A DNA stretch of 64,000 nt. It comes from Bradyrhizobium sp. B124. GTDB taxonomy: Bacteria > Pseudomonadota > Alphaproteobacteria > Rhizobiales > Xanthobacteraceae. Every line of letters starts with the position of its first letter. The first letter of the stretch is position 1. The stretch lies in NCBI RefSeq assembly GCF_038967635.1, contig NZ_CP152413.1, positions 62,001 through 126,000 on the forward strand. Direction: 5' to 3'. Positions 26,765-36,499 of the stretch are shown piece after piece. The position numbers were made by a program, and so were the translations under genes. The notes below the pieces were generated by a model. The model was given only the letters and a program-made list of their open reading frames with translations. It ran no database searches and was not told the DNA's origin.

Positions 26765-27272
26765 AGATGGTTATGGCCACGCGCCTCTCAGCTATTTGCT
26801 TGCGCAGTGTGTTTGACGAGCAGCGATCCCGCTAGGAAACGCCCACGACAGTCGCGTGCCAGCGGAGCCTGGCACCGGTGCGGCGGAGCTCCCTAGCATA
26901 GGACGATCGGCAGACATCGCATCCGAACTGGTTCGGGAACGATTTCCCGTAGAATAGCGGCACCGGGCCCTAAGACGTTCCATTGTGTTGCTAGGGCGCG
27001 AGCGGTAGTTTGCCGGAGACAGTTCGTGGCCTGGCATGGAAACCTTGCCAGGAGGGTTTCCAGCCGGGGGCACTGACCGAGGCGGCAAGCCGTTCAGCGT
27101 CGGACTAATGCCCTTGCAGTCCGAGCGAGCTCAAGCGCGTCGAGCCGCTTCCCTGCTCGCCTAGGCTGCGGTACGCTACCCGCTTTCCCATTTGCGCACT
27201 TGAATGGACCGTTCAGTCGGCCATTGGTTCTGCTCTCGGTCGGATTGCATTTTGTTTGTTGCGGAGCACCAA
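26765..27272. other. Intergenic region
   Basis: About 510 bases with no gene I can support. Open frames on the minus strand are rich in Pro/Arg/Ser and look like antisense noise in GC-rich DNA. GGAG at 27262-27266 is the ribosome-binding site for the next gene. Confidence 0.4.
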
Positions 27273-28058
27273 ATGGACTCCACGCTGGATAACAAGGTTG
27301 CGGAAGAGCGGCTCTCGAGCTTGGAGGAGCAGCTTTCGGACTTCGCACGTGAAGCGGGAGTCAGTCCGTTGAGTCCAACGACCAGCACGAAAGTGCCTCG
27401 AACGTTGCGAGCAATGATTCATCGATTGGAAGATTGGCGCTATCCGGCCGCCATCGGTTTTGTTGTGCTGGCATCCATTGTTGGGGGTACTTGGTGGTGG
27501 TCCTCCGTTGGTACGCCGGTCGTATCCCCCTCAAACCCCACACCTCTGACACAAGCCGGGCCGAAAGACATTGCGTCGACTGCCGTCGTACCTTCCCCGG
27601 ATATTGCACAGCAGCTCCAACCGATGGCGCGCGATCTCGCTGCCTTAAGGCAGGCGGTCGAACAGCTGCAACTGAGGCAAGAACAACTGGTCCGCGACAA
27701 TGAAAGCGTGGCAAGCCAACTCAAGGCGAGTCAGGTGGAAACAGCACGCAACAACGATGTCATCGGCCAGATCAAGGCTGCCCAGATTCAGATGGCGCAG
27801 GACAGCAAGACGATGACCGAGCGGCTCAACGCAAGCCAGGAACAACTGGCCAGTCTGATCGCCAACGCTTCGGCGCCAAAGGCAGAGCCTGACGAGCCCA
27901 AGCCGTCGTCAGAACAACCAAAGATAACCTCCGAAATACCAGTGCCGCGTCCGCGGCCGCCGACCAATGTCACCCAGACGCATAAGCGGGCGCCGAATGC
28001 GGCGCGCCCGCAAGCGAACAAGCCGCAACCGTCGGCATGGCCGTGGTCAGCGCGCTAA
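27273..28058 (+). CDS. Single-pass membrane protein with periplasmic coiled coil
   Basis: A 261-residue protein. It has a cytoplasmic N-terminus of about 60 residues (MDSTLDNKVAEERLSSLEEQ), one membrane segment near 65-80 (YPAAIGFVVLASIVGGTWWW), then a long predicted coiled coil (ARDLAALRQAVEQLQLRQEQ, about 120-205), ending in a proline-rich basic tail (VPRPRPPTNVTQ). This type is frequent and uncharacterised in Bradyrhizobium-like genomes. The ATG at 27273 has GGAG six bases upstream. It is possibly a structural or envelope-tethering protein, though that is inference from topology only. No operon partner is visible. Confidence 0.75.
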   Translation: MDSTLDNKVAEERLSSLEEQLSDFAREAGVSPLSPTTSTKVPRTLRAMIHRLEDWRYPAAIGFVVLASIVGGTWWWSSVGTPVVSPSNPTPLTQAGPKDIASTAVVPSPDIAQQLQPMARDLAALRQAVEQLQLRQEQLVRDNESVASQLKASQVETARNNDVIGQIKAAQIQMAQDSKTMTERLNASQEQLASLIANASAPKAEPDEPKPSSEQPKITSEIPVPRPRPPTNVTQTHKRAPNAARPQANKPQPSAWPWSAR

Positions 28059-28667
28059 TCTGCGAAGCCACCTTCATGACAGGGAGTAACGGATAGGCCG
28101 CTGGCGCTGGGACGGCGGCCTCTTGAACCTGATCTCAAGGAATGACTTGGAATCGGCGGCGGTCGGTGAGCGGCACCTCGCCCAGCGCGCGAAGCGATGC
28201 GGGACGATGTAGCGCGCTTCCAGAACAGCGCCGCGCGATCGGGCGGCTCGGCTAACCCGCGGCCTTTATTCTGATCACGTCGCGCGCATGTCGCATCGCG
28301 GGCGCTCTTCGTTGGCACGGTTCCCTTCGTAAAGTCGAAGAGACGGCTCCATACGGGCGAAGTGGGCTTCGTCGCCCGCGCGATACCTCGGATGAGCGAG
28401 TGACAGCGAGCGGAACCCGCAGAGTGGAAGGCCGAGCTGTGAGAACTGTCTGGCTCTGCGTCATGCAAGGCGCAACGGCGGAGATCAACTACCTCAGGGT
28501 CATTGCCATACCGCACGCCGCGGCATGGTTCCGCGGAAACGGGGGTGTATCGGCATAGGCCTTGCAGTCTAGGCGATGCTGGGAATTTCAGTGTCCCGGT
28601 TTAGGAATAGACCGTCCCCGGCTGTGTTTTTTTGAGATCGGCGGACTGAATTGATTGGGAGGTATCG
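28059..28667. other. Intergenic region, possible dispersed-repeat remnant
   Basis: About 600 bases. A minus-strand frame covers most of it (28055-28516), but its arginine/serine/proline-rich translation (SRLFDFTKGTVPTKSARD) looks like the type of recurrent spurious frame seen between genes of related genomes, rather than a real protein. GGGAGG at 28657-28662 serves the next gene. Confidence 0.4.
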
Positions 28668-28925
28668 TTGAATTTCACCGCGCCTGAGCAAGCTAGATTC
28701 CTCGTTCGGAAAGGAAGCACCGACTGGATGGTTTATGATCGAGAACTCAAGGGGCCGGCGCAGCTCGAAAAAGGTGGCCGCTTTGCCGAGAAGCTGACGA
28801 AGGAGCAGGCCGAACGCATAAAGCAGGCTTTGACTGACGCTCTACCGGCACCTGCGGGCAATGCTCGGGTTTGGCGTGATCGACTGCATCGCGAAGTGTC
28901 GGCGAAACAGACCACGAACAAATGA
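28668..28925 (+). CDS. Small hypothetical protein, TTG start
   Basis: An 85-residue charged protein (FLVRKGSTDWMVYDREL ... LTKEQAERIKQAL). The TTG at 28668 is the likely start because GGGAGG sits five bases before it and no ATG or GTG fits. The pattern, one short beta region followed by helices, resembles small conserved rhizobial proteins of unknown role. It is a single gene on the plus strand. Confidence 0.7.
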   Translation: MNFTAPEQARFLVRKGSTDWMVYDRELKGPAQLEKGGRFAEKLTKEQAERIKQALTDALPAPAGNARVWRDRLHREVSAKQTTNK

Positions 28926-29189
28926 CGCCTGTGTTACCTAGTAAGATATATGAACAGAATGAGACACCGGGGAACGAGGCGGGGCAAAATGGCGACAAGT
29001 TCGTGGAACAAAGCTAGGCCCTTGAGGAATTCGACTGCGATTGCTGAGCGTTAAGGACCGCCATTGCTGTGCGAGCCTTTAGAACAAGCCGGGAACTTCT
29101 CGAGAGCCTGTTCTTCATTTACATGCTGCCGCCCGGCGCTGCGGTCAAAAATCAGCGTGACGCATGGTCTTGCGGAGGACATAACCCGT

Positions 29190-29390
29190 TCACACTATCT
29201 CCGACGTGCCATGTACTAGGCCATTCGTCCTTAGCCTCTGGATCGCCAACTGTTCTTCAGTGAGGCGCCTTTCGACGAATTCCCTCTCTTGTTCGGTTAG
29301 GTGGCCCTTGAGCAATCGGCGATAGCGCTGGACATTGTTCCCGTAGACTTTCAGGCGCATCAACTGCTCGTCGGTCATCTTCGTCTCCAT
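29190..29390 (-). CDS. Small hypothetical protein
   Basis: A 66-residue helical protein from ATG 29390 (METKMTDEQLMRLKVYGNNV). It contains QRYRRLLKGHLTEQEREFVE and RRLTEEQLAIQRL. A second ATG four codons later (MTDEQL) is an equally good start. The heptad-like charge pattern suggests a short helical bundle. I recall similar small proteins in Bradyrhizobium-type genomes. Function unknown. Confidence 0.65.
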   Translation of the reverse strand: METKMTDEQLMRLKVYGNNVQRYRRLLKGHLTEQEREFVERRLTEEQLAIQRLRTNGLVHGTSEIV

Positions 29391-30489
29391 GCGAGACCGG
29401 CAATAGGCGGACACCTCCCGGCCATTCCCAACAAAATTGCAGAGAGCCGGGAAAAATCTCGCCACTGTCTCTGCGCCGCTTCAATGATTTCGGTTGTGAC
29501 TTTGCGCAACCTTTCCTGGCAGTGTGGAAGGTGACGATGCGCACCGAATGGCTTCCCTGCACGGCCCCGGAGCAGTGTCTCGCGATGTGTACTCGCATCA
29601 TCACCGGTATCGCGCGAGGCGCGACCTATCCAGGACCATAAGGCCTCCCGCAACTACAAAATCGAGGCCTTGCTCCGAATCTTACGAACGATCGAAGGCG
29701 CGCAACGCACGATTTGCTCCCGCTGCAATCGAGTGAGTGTAGATTAGTTACCCTTCTTTGCAGAGCGTTGGCTGGAAATTCCGAGGTATTCCGTCGAACT
29801 GTCGCGGAGCCATCCGGAGTCACGATCAATTTGGGCAACTACGATGCCACTCGCTAGGGGGATTATTCGCCGGTCCATCGATGCCTCAAGTCCGGCCGTG
29901 TCCGTGGTCAAAGACCAGTTGAGCGAAGGCTGCCGCGATCGACGGCGCCGACGACTGCCAAGACACTGGCACGGCGAATCCGTACCTCTGCAAATATTCC
30001 GGTGCGCAATTGATCGGTGTTTCGAACTCCTGCCATCCCAGCGGTCAGGCGGTGCTCCCGGTCGCGGTGATGCACCGGTCAATCGATTCCTCGTTGCTGC
30101 GTCAGGTCAGGGTTGGGAGAGCGCATAATCCGGAAGGGTTAGGCGGGCTCCTCCAAGGGGAAATAGCGCGCGAGGGCGAACTGCACGAAACTACGATGAA
30201 AATTCGGATCGGCGAAGGCAGGGTCCCATGGGAGAATAAATGCAGCAGTGCCACGAACCGCAAACGGCGGATAGCCGTGCTCGTGCTCGCGGTGTTGGTG
30301 CTCACGAACAATCCGCTCCTTAACAATGTGACGTCGCACAATGTTACAGCGATCTCGGTGGGAAGGTGGGAATCGAGGTGGTCACATTGGGAGCGGGGCC
30401 TCAATCCGGATCATGGGCTTCGCGCCGAGGGTAGGGCACTTAACGCCGCACCTCGATAGATCGTGTCGCCAAACGAAAGGTGACTGCGG
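29391..30489. other. 1.1 kb intergenic stretch
   Basis: No convincing gene. Minus-strand frames at 29375-29653 and 30139-30339 have some protein-like segments (EIIEAAQRQWRDFSRLS; FHRSFVQFALARYF) but no good starts, and could be remnants. The last 60 bases contain the AGGTG ribosome-binding site of the coiled-coil gene. Confidence 0.4.
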
Positions 30490-33210
30490 ATGGACCGCAC
30501 GGTTCTCCTCGACAATGAAGTAGGCCGCGCCGGCGACATCGCAGGCGCGCCGCCGCGACGCCTGCTCAGTGTTGCACAGCCTGTACTCCTGTGGTCGACG
30601 GCCGTCGCCATGCTCGCAACCGCATGGGCACCCGAAACAACACGGGCGTCGCCCGATCCTGTGCGTCTCGCGGCAGATGCGCAGCAAACGATGGCCCTTC
30701 GCATTGTCAATTCTGCTGCCGCGGCGGAGGACGGCAATTCCGAAGCTACGCCGCGGGACGAAAGCGGTACCAAGCGGCCGATGCTGATCGTACAGGAAGC
30801 GCGCGACCAGAGCGGGCCTCCCTCGGACCAGGAGCCCAATTTGGGTGGCAGCCTGTCCTGCGAACTCTCCACTGCAAGGCTTGACATTGGCTTGCTGCAG
30901 CGCCTCGAGCACGAGCGTGAGAGGGCAGAGACGTTGGAGCAGGGTCTCGCCGCGGCTCGACGCGACCTCGAAGTCCAGACTGCCCTGGCCAACAAGGCCG
31001 TCGAAGATGCTGCCCGGGTGAAACAAGCCGTGCAGGGTGGCGCGGGGGCGCAGGATGCGCTGCAACAAGTGCTGGAGAGGGCAGGAAGGCTGGAACAGGA
31101 TCTCGTGGCGGCTCGACACGATGTCGAGACCCAGACCGCGCTGGCGGCACAAGCAGGCGAGGAAGTTTCACGGCTGAAGCGGGCGGGGGAGATCGGCACG
31201 GCCGAGACAAGGCAACCGCCTGCAAAGGCCGGAGTGCCGGCGGGCGGCTTTTCTTTGACGCGGAGCGCAATCCAGGCCTACGAAGCTCAAGCCCGTGCGG
31301 CTGGAGGAGAACTGGCCGAACTCGGACAGGCTACTGCGAGCGATACCGGGTCGCTTCGCTACCCGGAACAGTTCGCACGTCTCGAGCAGGATCTCGCGGT
31401 CGCGCGAGGGGAGCTGGAGACACAGACTTCAATTGCGACGAAAGCGAGCGAGGAGGCGTCCCGCCTCAGGCAGTCGGGGGAGAGGGACGCAGCCGACTTG
31501 CAGCAGGAACGCGAGCAGTCTGCGCGGCTGGAGCGGGATCTCGCGGCGACGCGGCGTGATCTGGAGACTCAGACTGCGCTGGCGGCGAAGGCAGCCGAAG
31601 AAGCCTCCCGGCTGAAAGCCGCAGAGGCGAGCGGAACACCGGACCTGAAAAAGGAAGATGAGCGGTCCGCGCAGCTGGAGCGGGACCTCGCGGCGGCACG
31701 GCGTGATCTGGAGGCCCAAACTGCGCTGGCGGCAAAGGCGGGCGAGGAAGTCTCGCGTCAGAAGCTGTCCGCGGAAGCCGTGGTTGTCGATCTGAGGCAA
31801 TCGCGCGCGAAGGCCGACGCGCTTGCACAGGAACTCTCCCAGGCGCGCAGCTCGATCTACGCATATGAGGCGCAGGCGCTCAAGGCTGGCGAAGAAGTGA
31901 CGGAGCTCAGGCGGGCGGCTGAACGCGGCGCGGCTTCAGCCCAGAAAGCCGCACCCGTCGAACTTGGACAATTGGCCCGGCTGGAGCAGGATCTTGCGGC
32001 GGCTCGCAGTGAAGTCGAGGCCCAGGCCGCACTGGCGGCGAAAGCAATCGATGAAACAGCCCGATTGAAGCGGGAGAGGGAGAACGGCGCGGCAGAGTCG
32101 CAGAACCTGCTGCAGGCGGCACGTCAGCGGGCTGACAGGCTGGAGCAGGATCTGGTGGCGGCGCGGCGTGATGCCGAGAGCAAGACTGCGCTGGTGTCGA
32201 AAGCCGGCGACGAAACCACACGGCTGCAAGTCGTGGTCAAGAGCGCCGCCGCGGACCTGCAAAAGGAACGCGAGCGATCCGCGCGGCTGGAGCAGGATCT
32301 GGCGGCGGCGCGACGTGATGTCGAGAGTAGGACCGCGCTGGTGACGCAGGCAGGCGAGCAAACATCGCGACTGCAAGCAGCGGGCAAGAGCGCGGCTGCG
32401 GACCTGCAAAAGGAACGCGAGCGGTCCGCACAGCTGGAGCAGGATTTGACGACGGCGCGGCGCGATGTCGAATCCAAGACTGCACTGGCAGCCAAAGCGG
32501 CCGAGGATCTGTCCCGGCTGACATCGGCGGGGAAGAGCGGCGCGGTGGATTTGCAAAAGGAGCGTGAGCGGTCCGCACGCCTGGAACAGGACCTGGCAGC
32601 AGTGCGTCGCGAAAATGAGGTCCAGACGGCGAGGGCCGCAAAGGCAAACGAGGACGTCTTGCTGCAGAAGACAGCAATAGAAGCCGATGCCGCTGAGTTG
32701 AAGCAATTGCGCGGCGAAAGCGCCGGCGTGAGGGCGCAGAACTTCTTCCTGTCGCGGAGCGCGATCCATGCCTATGAGGCGCAGGGTCGCAAAGGGCTCG
32801 GCGCTGCATCAGACGTTGTGACGACCGGTTCGCGTGGCCCAGACAAGTCCGGCTACGTCGGAGTGGCTGCCAATCCGATCGCCGAGCAGGCACCCCCGGC
32901 ACCTGCTCGCGCTGTTGTTCAGCCCGCTTCCGAGCAGGTTGCGGAAGCTGCAGGGTTGGTGGCGCGTGCCAGTTCCCTGCTTCGGCAGGGCGATGTAGGG
33001 GCGGCGCGGCTTGTGCTTGAGCGCGCCGTCGAGATGGGCAGTGCGCAGGCGAGCTTTGCGCTGGCAGAAACCTACGATCCGTTGGTTCTGGCGAAATGGG
33101 GAACTTACGGCACGCGCAGCGATGCGACCAAAGCAAAGGCGCTGTATGCCAGGGCCGATGCAGCAGGAATCAAGGAGGCGAAAGCTCGGCTGGACGCGCT
33201 GCATCGCTAA
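30490..33210 (+). CDS. Long coiled-coil protein with 49-residue repeats and Sel1/TPR-like tail
   Basis: A 906-residue protein. The N-terminus has a hydrophobic segment (about 24-43, LLSVAQPVLLWSTAVAMLAT) that may be a signal or anchor. Residues about 149-746 consist of ten copies of a repeat with core LEQDLAAARRDVE followed by TALAAKA.E..SRL, often exactly 49 residues long (seven heptads), interrupted by two insertions carrying a YEAQA motif, with a third YEAQA segment just after the last repeat. The C-terminal 90 residues (LLRQGDVGAARLVLERAVEM, KALYARADAAG) form a TPR/Sel1-like helical pair. A rod-like envelope scaffold is plausible. It is convergent with the ExoF-like gene, leaving 65 bases between them. 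The ATG has AGGTG seven bases upstream. Confidence 0.8.
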   Translation: MDRTVLLDNEVGRAGDIAGAPPRRLLSVAQPVLLWSTAVAMLATAWAPETTRASPDPVRLAADAQQTMALRIVNSAAAAEDGNSEATPRDESGTKRPMLIVQEARDQSGPPSDQEPNLGGSLSCELSTARLDIGLLQRLEHERERAETLEQGLAAARRDLEVQTALANKAVEDAARVKQAVQGGAGAQDALQQVLERAGRLEQDLVAARHDVETQTALAAQAGEEVSRLKRAGEIGTAETRQPPAKAGVPAGGFSLTRSAIQAYEAQARAAGGELAELGQATASDTGSLRYPEQFARLEQDLAVARGELETQTSIATKASEEASRLRQSGERDAADLQQEREQSARLERDLAATRRDLETQTALAAKAAEEASRLKAAEASGTPDLKKEDERSAQLERDLAAARRDLEAQTALAAKAGEEVSRQKLSAEAVVVDLRQSRAKADALAQELSQARSSIYAYEAQALKAGEEVTELRRAAERGAASAQKAAPVELGQLARLEQDLAAARSEVEAQAALAAKAIDETARLKRERENGAAESQNLLQAARQRADRLEQDLVAARRDAESKTALVSKAGDETTRLQVVVKSAAADLQKERERSARLEQDLAAARRDVESRTALVTQAGEQTSRLQAAGKSAAADLQKERERSAQLEQDLTTARRDVESKTALAAKAAEDLSRLTSAGKSGAVDLQKERERSARLEQDLAAVRRENEVQTARAAKANEDVLLQKTAIEADAAELKQLRGESAGVRAQNFFLSRSAIHAYEAQGRKGLGAASDVVTTGSRGPDKSGYVGVAANPIAEQAPPAPARAVVQPASEQVAEAAGLVARASSLLRQGDVGAARLVLERAVEMGSAQASFALAETYDPLVLAKWGTYGTRSDATKAKALYARADAAGIKEAKARLDALHR
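30934..32727 (+). repeat. Ten coding tandem-type repeats, unit 147 bp
   Basis: Copies of the LEQDL unit begin at 30934, 31090, 31381, 31528, 31675, 31981, 32140, 32287, 32434 and 32581. Spacing is exactly 147 bases in copies 3 to 5 and 7 to 10, and longer where insertions occur. The reading frame is kept throughout. The last four copies are the most alike in DNA, suggesting recent duplication. Confidence 0.9.
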
Positions 33211-33275
33211 CATTTCGGGGCACGCGCCGTCCCAAGCCCATCAGCTCGCAACCGTGACCGATCGGGCCGACCTCA

Positions 33276-34658
33276 TCATCTGATACCGACTGAAGGCGCA
33301 TCAGCTTCCGTCACCGCGGTTCGGCCCGTCGCCGGCGACGGGCCTAAACCGCTCAGCTTTCGGGAAGGTGCGTCCGGAAGATCCTGGTATCGCAAGGATA
33401 CCTCGACCGTGTCGCCTGGTTGCAATTCGGTATCTTCGCTTGCGGCAATCTGTTCCGGCCCGTTCTTACCCTTCCTGACGATGGTAATGTCGGGCTTGCT
33501 TCCGCTTCCTCGCACGAGCTGTGATCGAACCATAGCGGTGTACTGAATCTTCTCACCCACCGCCTGCAGTCTCTCGCGAACCTGGTTAAGCTTCAGGCTC
33601 GTTTCCTGCAGCTCACGTAGCAGGTCAAGCCGCCGCTGATCATCGAGCTTTGTCAGCCTTCTGGAGAGCTCATCCTGCTGCTTCTTGACCTGTAGCAGCT
33701 GCGCAGAGGTCTGCAACCTCCTGGTTGACGACAGCAAAACCGCCCGACGCGCATCTGTAACGCGCGGGCTGGTCAGGGTGCCTTTGGCGAACATTTCTTG
33801 CGCTTTTTGCAACTCGTCCTGGTCGGACTGAAATCCCTCCTCTTCCCTTTTTTGCTGCTCGGACAGCACGCGCACTTCCTCGTCTCCCTGCCGAACACCG
33901 CGCTGGAGGAACTCCTTCTCCTGCTGATAGTCACTCTGCTTCGCCTTCAAATACTCCGTTTCAGCATTGAAGATTTCTGAAATCGCCGATCGAGCTATCG
34001 GTGCCTCCTTCGTAGCGTTTGGAGCGATCTGGGTCGCCTCTCCGAGTTCCGTCTTGATACGCCACGAGCGCGCCTGCTCTTTGGCGAATTCTGTCCAAAG
34101 CGATCCGTACTCGGCTCTCAGGTCCGCCAGATCAAGATAAGGATTGTTCATTCTCACATGCATGATGTCGTAACCGCTCGCCAGCGCTATGAGTTGACGT
34201 GCGGTGATCGACGGAAGGTAAGGATACTGACCCGGCTTCGAGACATCGCCATTGATGTATATTGGCCTGTAGTCCGCCACGGTTGCAGTGATTTCATCTG
34301 CATCTATCACGATGACGCTTTCACGCCCTTCCGGACTTCTCTGTCGAAACACCTTGTTCGCTAGTGCAGCGCCGACCTTGGCTCGGATCTGTGGCAAGCT
34401 CAGGCCCGCTACCTGAAGCACTCCGACGAGCGGCAACGATATGTTCCCGTCCGTCTGGACGGCTGCACGAGATCGCAGCTCCGGCACGCCCGCGGCCGCG
34501 ACCTCCAGCACATCTCCGACATTGACGAGATATTCCGCTCTCGCTTGTGCCACTGAAATCGTTAAGGCGAGGGCGGCCAAGCCCCATTTGATATAGCCGC
34601 CGAGGCCGTTGCCCGTGATACCGAGTCTGAAACGCTTGCGCGGTGTGAAATTCGGCAT
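33276..34658 (-). CDS. Polysaccharide export protein, ExoF/Wza-like
   Basis: A 460-residue protein from ATG 34658. It has a signal peptide to about residue 41 (LAALALTISVAQARA), a polysaccharide-export domain at about 43-125 (YLVNVGDVLEVAAAGVPELR, then GNISLPLVGVLQVAG), and an SLBB-like part near 130-180 (RPIYINGDVSKPGQYPY). A long coiled coil (about 235-400) and a second SLBB-like end (ELQPGDTVEVSLRYQDL) follow. This matches rhizobial ExoF-type periplasmic/outer-membrane export proteins. It is divergent from the Wzz-type gene across about 730 bases and convergent with the coiled-coil gene. Longer in-frame starts up to 34853 exist but would put the signal peptide inside the protein. Confidence 0.88.
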   Translation of the reverse strand: MPNFTPRKRFRLGITGNGLGGYIKWGLAALALTISVAQARAEYLVNVGDVLEVAAAGVPELRSRAAVQTDGNISLPLVGVLQVAGLSLPQIRAKVGAALANKVFRQRSPEGRESVIVIDADEITATVADYRPIYINGDVSKPGQYPYLPSITARQLIALASGYDIMHVRMNNPYLDLADLRAEYGSLWTEFAKEQARSWRIKTELGEATQIAPNATKEAPIARSAISEIFNAETEYLKAKQSDYQQEKEFLQRGVRQGDEEVRVLSEQQKREEEGFQSDQDELQKAQEMFAKGTLTSPRVTDARRAVLLSSTRRLQTSAQLLQVKKQQDELSRRLTKLDDQRRLDLLRELQETSLKLNQVRERLQAVGEKIQYTAMVRSQLVRGSGSKPDITIVRKGKNGPEQIAASEDTELQPGDTVEVSLRYQDLPDAPSRKLSGLGPSPATGRTAVTEADAPSVGIR

Positions 34659-35389
34659 GACGGCAACTTTCTCTGCGACGTGGTCACCAGGATGAAACCC
34701 GCGGAATCTGTCGGCGTGCCGACACGTCAATACCGCTGACGCTCCGGTAGCCATCGAGACGGACGATCGGCAAAACCGAGGTTCGTTCCCACATCTGTCG
34801 GGGGCAGGACGTACCGCCCACATTTTCGATTGATCGGCCTTGTTGATCGTCAATTCGAAGTTGCATCAGACCCATGGAGACGTGCGAGCGAGCGGATCGC
34901 CACTCGAATTTAGTCCGGTCGTGCCGCGGCTCAATGGACCATCGTAATTACCCATTTATTGCCTTTCCCAAGCTGTGACCCGGAATGTACTGATTCAGCA
35001 GGAAATGAGCCGTTGGGCCGTAGAGTGCCATGAACGTTGCGTTCTTCACCAGCTTGCCGGCCTCCGCCAACCTTCCGGCGCATCCGGTCCATGGCAGCAG
35101 GGTGAATTCACCAGATGCCGTCAGGCCGGTTAATGGCCGCACTGGCTATGACCGCTGCCGAATTCCTCGCCAGCGTGATTTCGGCTCGTTTCGCGGTCGT
35201 CGTCTATCACAGGTTGATGCGGTGACCACGCGCCGGTTTCGGCCAGCTACCCTCGTCTCGAAAGGCGCATGAATGCCTATTGATATGACTCAGCCGGCCG
35301 CACCTTCCGCTAGCCTTGCTTCCTTGAGCGAGCCCACTTGCGCTGTTTGACCTGGCTGCCGCAACGGAGCTCCAATTATCAGCGCTGGT
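34659..35389. other. Divergent promoter region of the polysaccharide locus
   Basis: About 730 bases between the ExoF-like gene (left) and the Wzz-type gene (right), with no supported gene. It is long enough for two promoters and regulator sites. No named operator was recognised. Confidence 0.45.
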
Positions 35390-36499
35390 ATGAAAATGTT
35401 GCAGAATACAACGGATAGTTGGATGAATCGGGACGATCCGCCGCCGCCAGAGTTTCATCCTACGTCGGTCATTTCCCCGCAAGCGGTGGTTGCCTTCATC
35501 AGGCGACGCCTGTTGACCATATCACTGGGGTGTTGCGCAGCGCTTGGCATTGCCATGCTCTACCTCATCATGGCGGTTCCCACGTTTGTTTCCAAGGCGC
35601 AACTTATCGTCGATTCGAAAGCGACCCCCAGCGACGTTGCGGCAGTCGCAACGATTGTCGAGAGTCAGATCGGCATCATTAGGTCCGAGAGCATCGCCAG
35701 TGCCGTGATCGAGAAGCTCGGTCTTGCGCAGGATCCGGAATTTGCGGGCGGCCAGGGTAGTAGCGTGCTGTCCGTATCGCGTCTGCTCGGCTGGAGTAGA
35801 CCGGAAGGCAAAGGTAGCGCCATGCGCTACGCGGTGGAATCCTTCGGACAAAGGCTTACCGCCAAGCGTGTCGGCCCGACTTACCTTGTCGAGCTCACCT
35901 TCAGTTCCAAAGATCCTGATCGAGCAGCGCAGATTCTGAACGCCGTCGCGGAAAAGTATATTACTCATCAAATGGACCAGGGCGGCTCGTTGCAGGATGA
36001 GGCGTGGGTCCGGGACCGACTGAATGGCTTGAGCACTCAAGCGTCAGCTGCGCAGAAGGCACTCGAGGACTTCAACAGAAACAAAAAGGATGAGCCGGAT
36101 TCCGCTGCCAATATGGATAAGTTGGTAGCCGCTGCGGAATCAGCCAAAAGTGCCTACGACAATTTTCGTCACATGCTGCGCAGACTGGAGGCTACGCGAC
36201 AACAGTCCTCGCCAGTGTTTGCTGCGAGTCTGATTACTCAGGCGTTGCCTCCGCTGAGGGCCGCTTCGCCGAAGCCTAAGAGTGTGCTTGGAATAGCGCT
36301 CCTTGGCGGGCTGCTTCTTGGCCTCGCCGTCGCTGTGCTGCAGGATCTGATGGATGGTCACATGCACTTCGGTGCGTGGGACCTCTTGCGCGGACAGGAT
36401 GACAGGGCCGAGTGGCCTGTCCCGGACACTGTTCGACCGGATCATCAACCTGAAGCATCGACAAAGACCAGGCCAGTGCGCCTTACGGGTTCGGGGTGA
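35390..36499 (+). CDS. Wzz/ExoP-type chain-length regulator without kinase domain
   Basis: A 369-residue protein with an N-terminal Wzz domain: membrane segment at about 43-64 (LLTISLGCCAALGIAMLYLI), then VPTFVSKAQLIVDSK, a periplasmic helical region (LNGLSTQASAAQKALEDFN) and a second membrane segment near 300-320 (SVLGIALLGGLLLGLAVAVL). The cytoplasmic tail is short (about 45 residues), so the tyrosine-kinase half found in ExoP/Wzc is missing. Chain length would have to be controlled without phosphorylation, or by a kinase coded elsewhere. It starts the plus-strand part of the polysaccharide locus. The start codon has a weak ribosome-binding site. Confidence 0.88.
   Translation: MKMLQNTTDSWMNRDDPPPPEFHPTSVISPQAVVAFIRRRLLTISLGCCAALGIAMLYLIMAVPTFVSKAQLIVDSKATPSDVAAVATIVESQIGIIRSESIASAVIEKLGLAQDPEFAGGQGSSVLSVSRLLGWSRPEGKGSAMRYAVESFGQRLTAKRVGPTYLVELTFSSKDPDRAAQILNAVAEKYITHQMDQGGSLQDEAWVRDRLNGLSTQASAAQKALEDFNRNKKDEPDSAANMDKLVAAAESAKSAYDNFRHMLRRLEATRQQSSPVFAASLITQALPPLRAASPKPKSVLGIALLGGLLLGLAVAVLQDLMDGHMHFGAWDLLRGQDDRAEWPVPDTVRPDHQPEASTKTRPVRLTGSG

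Noticed and set aside
28055..28516. 153-codon minus-strand frame
   Set aside because: Composition typical of recurrent spurious frames in related genomes; no ribosome-binding site and no domain. It is kept only as an intergenic note.
30934..32727. CRISPR-like array
   Set aside because: The repeats are 147 bases, in frame, coding for coiled coil, with no spacers of fixed size.
31936..33136. Long minus-strand open frames opposite the coiled-coil gene
   Set aside because: They mirror the repeats of the sense strand, are rich in Arg/Pro/Leu without domains, and arise from GC-rich codon bias.
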